Assembly (NCBI RefSeq): GCF_023716565.1
Contig: NZ_CP071848.1
Coordinates: 2,852,001 to 2,916,000 of the forward strand
Length of the DNA stretch: 64,000 bases
Origin: Vibrio sp. SCSIO 43136
GTDB taxonomy: Bacteria > Pseudomonadota > Gammaproteobacteria > Enterobacterales > Vibrionaceae
Reading direction: 5' to 3'
In this document: positions 63,555 to 64,000 of the stretch, piece by piece
Numbering within the stretch: position 1 is the first letter of the stretch
Layout of the letters: each line of letters starts with the position of its first letter
Translations under genes and position numbers: made by a program
The notes under the pieces: generated by a model
The model's input: only the letters and a program-made list of their open reading frames with translations
What the model was told of the DNA's origin: nothing
Databases searched by the model: none

Positions 63555-64000
63555 ATGCCGCACATCATAACCCGAAATGCCCCAACTGTTGAGCAAAACT
63601 GGCTTCAACAGCTAGCGAATGCGATCACAGATCCCAATGAGCTGTTAAAACAGCTAGAGATCGATCCCACGCCATGGCAAAAAGGGTTGGCTGCACGAGA
63701 GCTGTTCGCAATGCGAGTCCCTCAAAGCTTTGTTGAGAGAATGGAAAAAGGCAACCCAAATGATCCATTGCTGCGTCAGGTGCTGCCTCTGATTGAAGAG
63801 TTCGATACACCCGTAGGCTACAACGCCGACCCACTGCAAGAGCAAGACAATGAGCAACCGGGGCTGCTGCACAAATACAAAAACCGAGCGCTGCTGATCT
63901 TAAAAGGCGGCTGTGCGGTAAATTGCCGCTACTGTTTCCGTCGTCACTTCCCTTATCAAGACAACAAAGGGTCCAAATCTGTGTGGCAGCAAAGTTTGGA
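63555..64000 (+). CDS. epmB: EF-P beta-lysylation protein EpmB (partial, runs off the window)
   Basis: This lysine 2,3-aminomutase-like radical-SAM enzyme makes (R)-beta-lysine for EF-P. The visible part (148 residues) has MEKGNPNDPLLRQVLP, PGLLHKYKNRALLILKGG and the radical-SAM cysteines CAVNCRYC at about 124-131. The reading frame is open to the last base, so the C-terminal half is outside. ATG at 63555 (MPHIITRNAP, like E. coli MAHIVT) is preferred; an ATG at 63537 adds six residues. Confidence 0.95.
   Translation, partial: MPHIITRNAPTVEQNWLQQLANAITDPNELLKQLEIDPTPWQKGLAARELFAMRVPQSFVERMEKGNPNDPLLRQVLPLIEEFDTPVGYNADPLQEQDNEQPGLLHKYKNRALLILKGGCAVNCRYCFRRHFPYQDNKGSKSVWQQSL

Overview
The window is a chromosomal segment of a Gammaproteobacterium, almost certainly a Vibrio. 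The 16S/23S rRNA, the MotX flagellar protein, an Na+/dicarboxylate (VcINDY-like) carrier, a tRNA-Gly/tRNA-fMet array and the gene neighbourhoods (cysJIH; dusA-zur; pgi; alr-dnaB-rplI-rpsR-rpsF; rlmB-rnr-nsrR-hmp; motX-purA; hflCKX-hfq-miaA-mutL-amiB-tsaE; orn/rsgA-psd; epmA/frdABCD/efp/epmB) all fit that genus. I cannot name the species from sequence alone.

Layout. 1-3.9 kb: the 5' part of a 23S gene, a tRNA-less spacer, a complete 16S gene and its P1/P2 promoters, all on the minus strand. 3.9-8.3 kb: the sulfite-forming and sulfite-reducing genes cysJIH. 8.3-17 kb: two small envelope genes, pspG with a sigma-54 promoter, dusA, zur-cheX, pgi, yjbQ, a BamA/TamA-type barrel protein and alr. 17-19.8 kb: dnaB interrupted by a 494-residue intein at the Walker A lysine. 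20-28.6 kb: a DUF481 protein and an aa3-type cytochrome c oxidase cluster (coxB, ctaD, ctaG, ctaE, DUF2909, SURF1, a Sco-like protein, ctaA, ctaB). It lies between dnaB and rplI, which I recall as close together in Vibrio cholerae. 28.8-38.3 kb: rplI-rpsR-rpsF (no priB), rlmB-rnr, divergent nsrR/hmp with two NsrR-like boxes, motX, purA and a DUF2065 gene. 38.6-49 kb: the hflC-tsaE cluster and divergent queG. 49.6-50.8 kb: ten tRNA genes (six Gly-GCC, four fMet) plus one degenerate fMet copy. 50.9-64 kb: orn, rsgA-psd, a DASS transporter, an EamA transporter, epmA, frdABCD, a flotillin-like SPFH protein, efp and the 5' part of epmB.

How the genes work together. The window carries EF-P and both enzymes that beta-lysylate it (EpmA, EpmB). 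It carries nitric-oxide sensing and detoxification (NsrR/Hmp), aerobic respiration (aa3 oxidase with heme A synthesis), anaerobic respiration (fumarate reductase), RNA metabolism (Hfq, MiaA, RNase R, Orn, RlmB, DusA) and membrane quality control (HflKC).

The intergenic DNA is the least ordinary part. There are two families of palindromic elements: a GC-rich MITE-like family with about five copies, and a family built on an AGCGTCCG core and TTAGCCG-type heptamers. Three tandem heptamer arrays of related sequence and a 59-bp hairpin next to hfq also stand out. A 16-nt exact match to the Tn5/Nextera mosaic end at 36498-36513 suggests a sequencing-library artefact inside one MITE copy.
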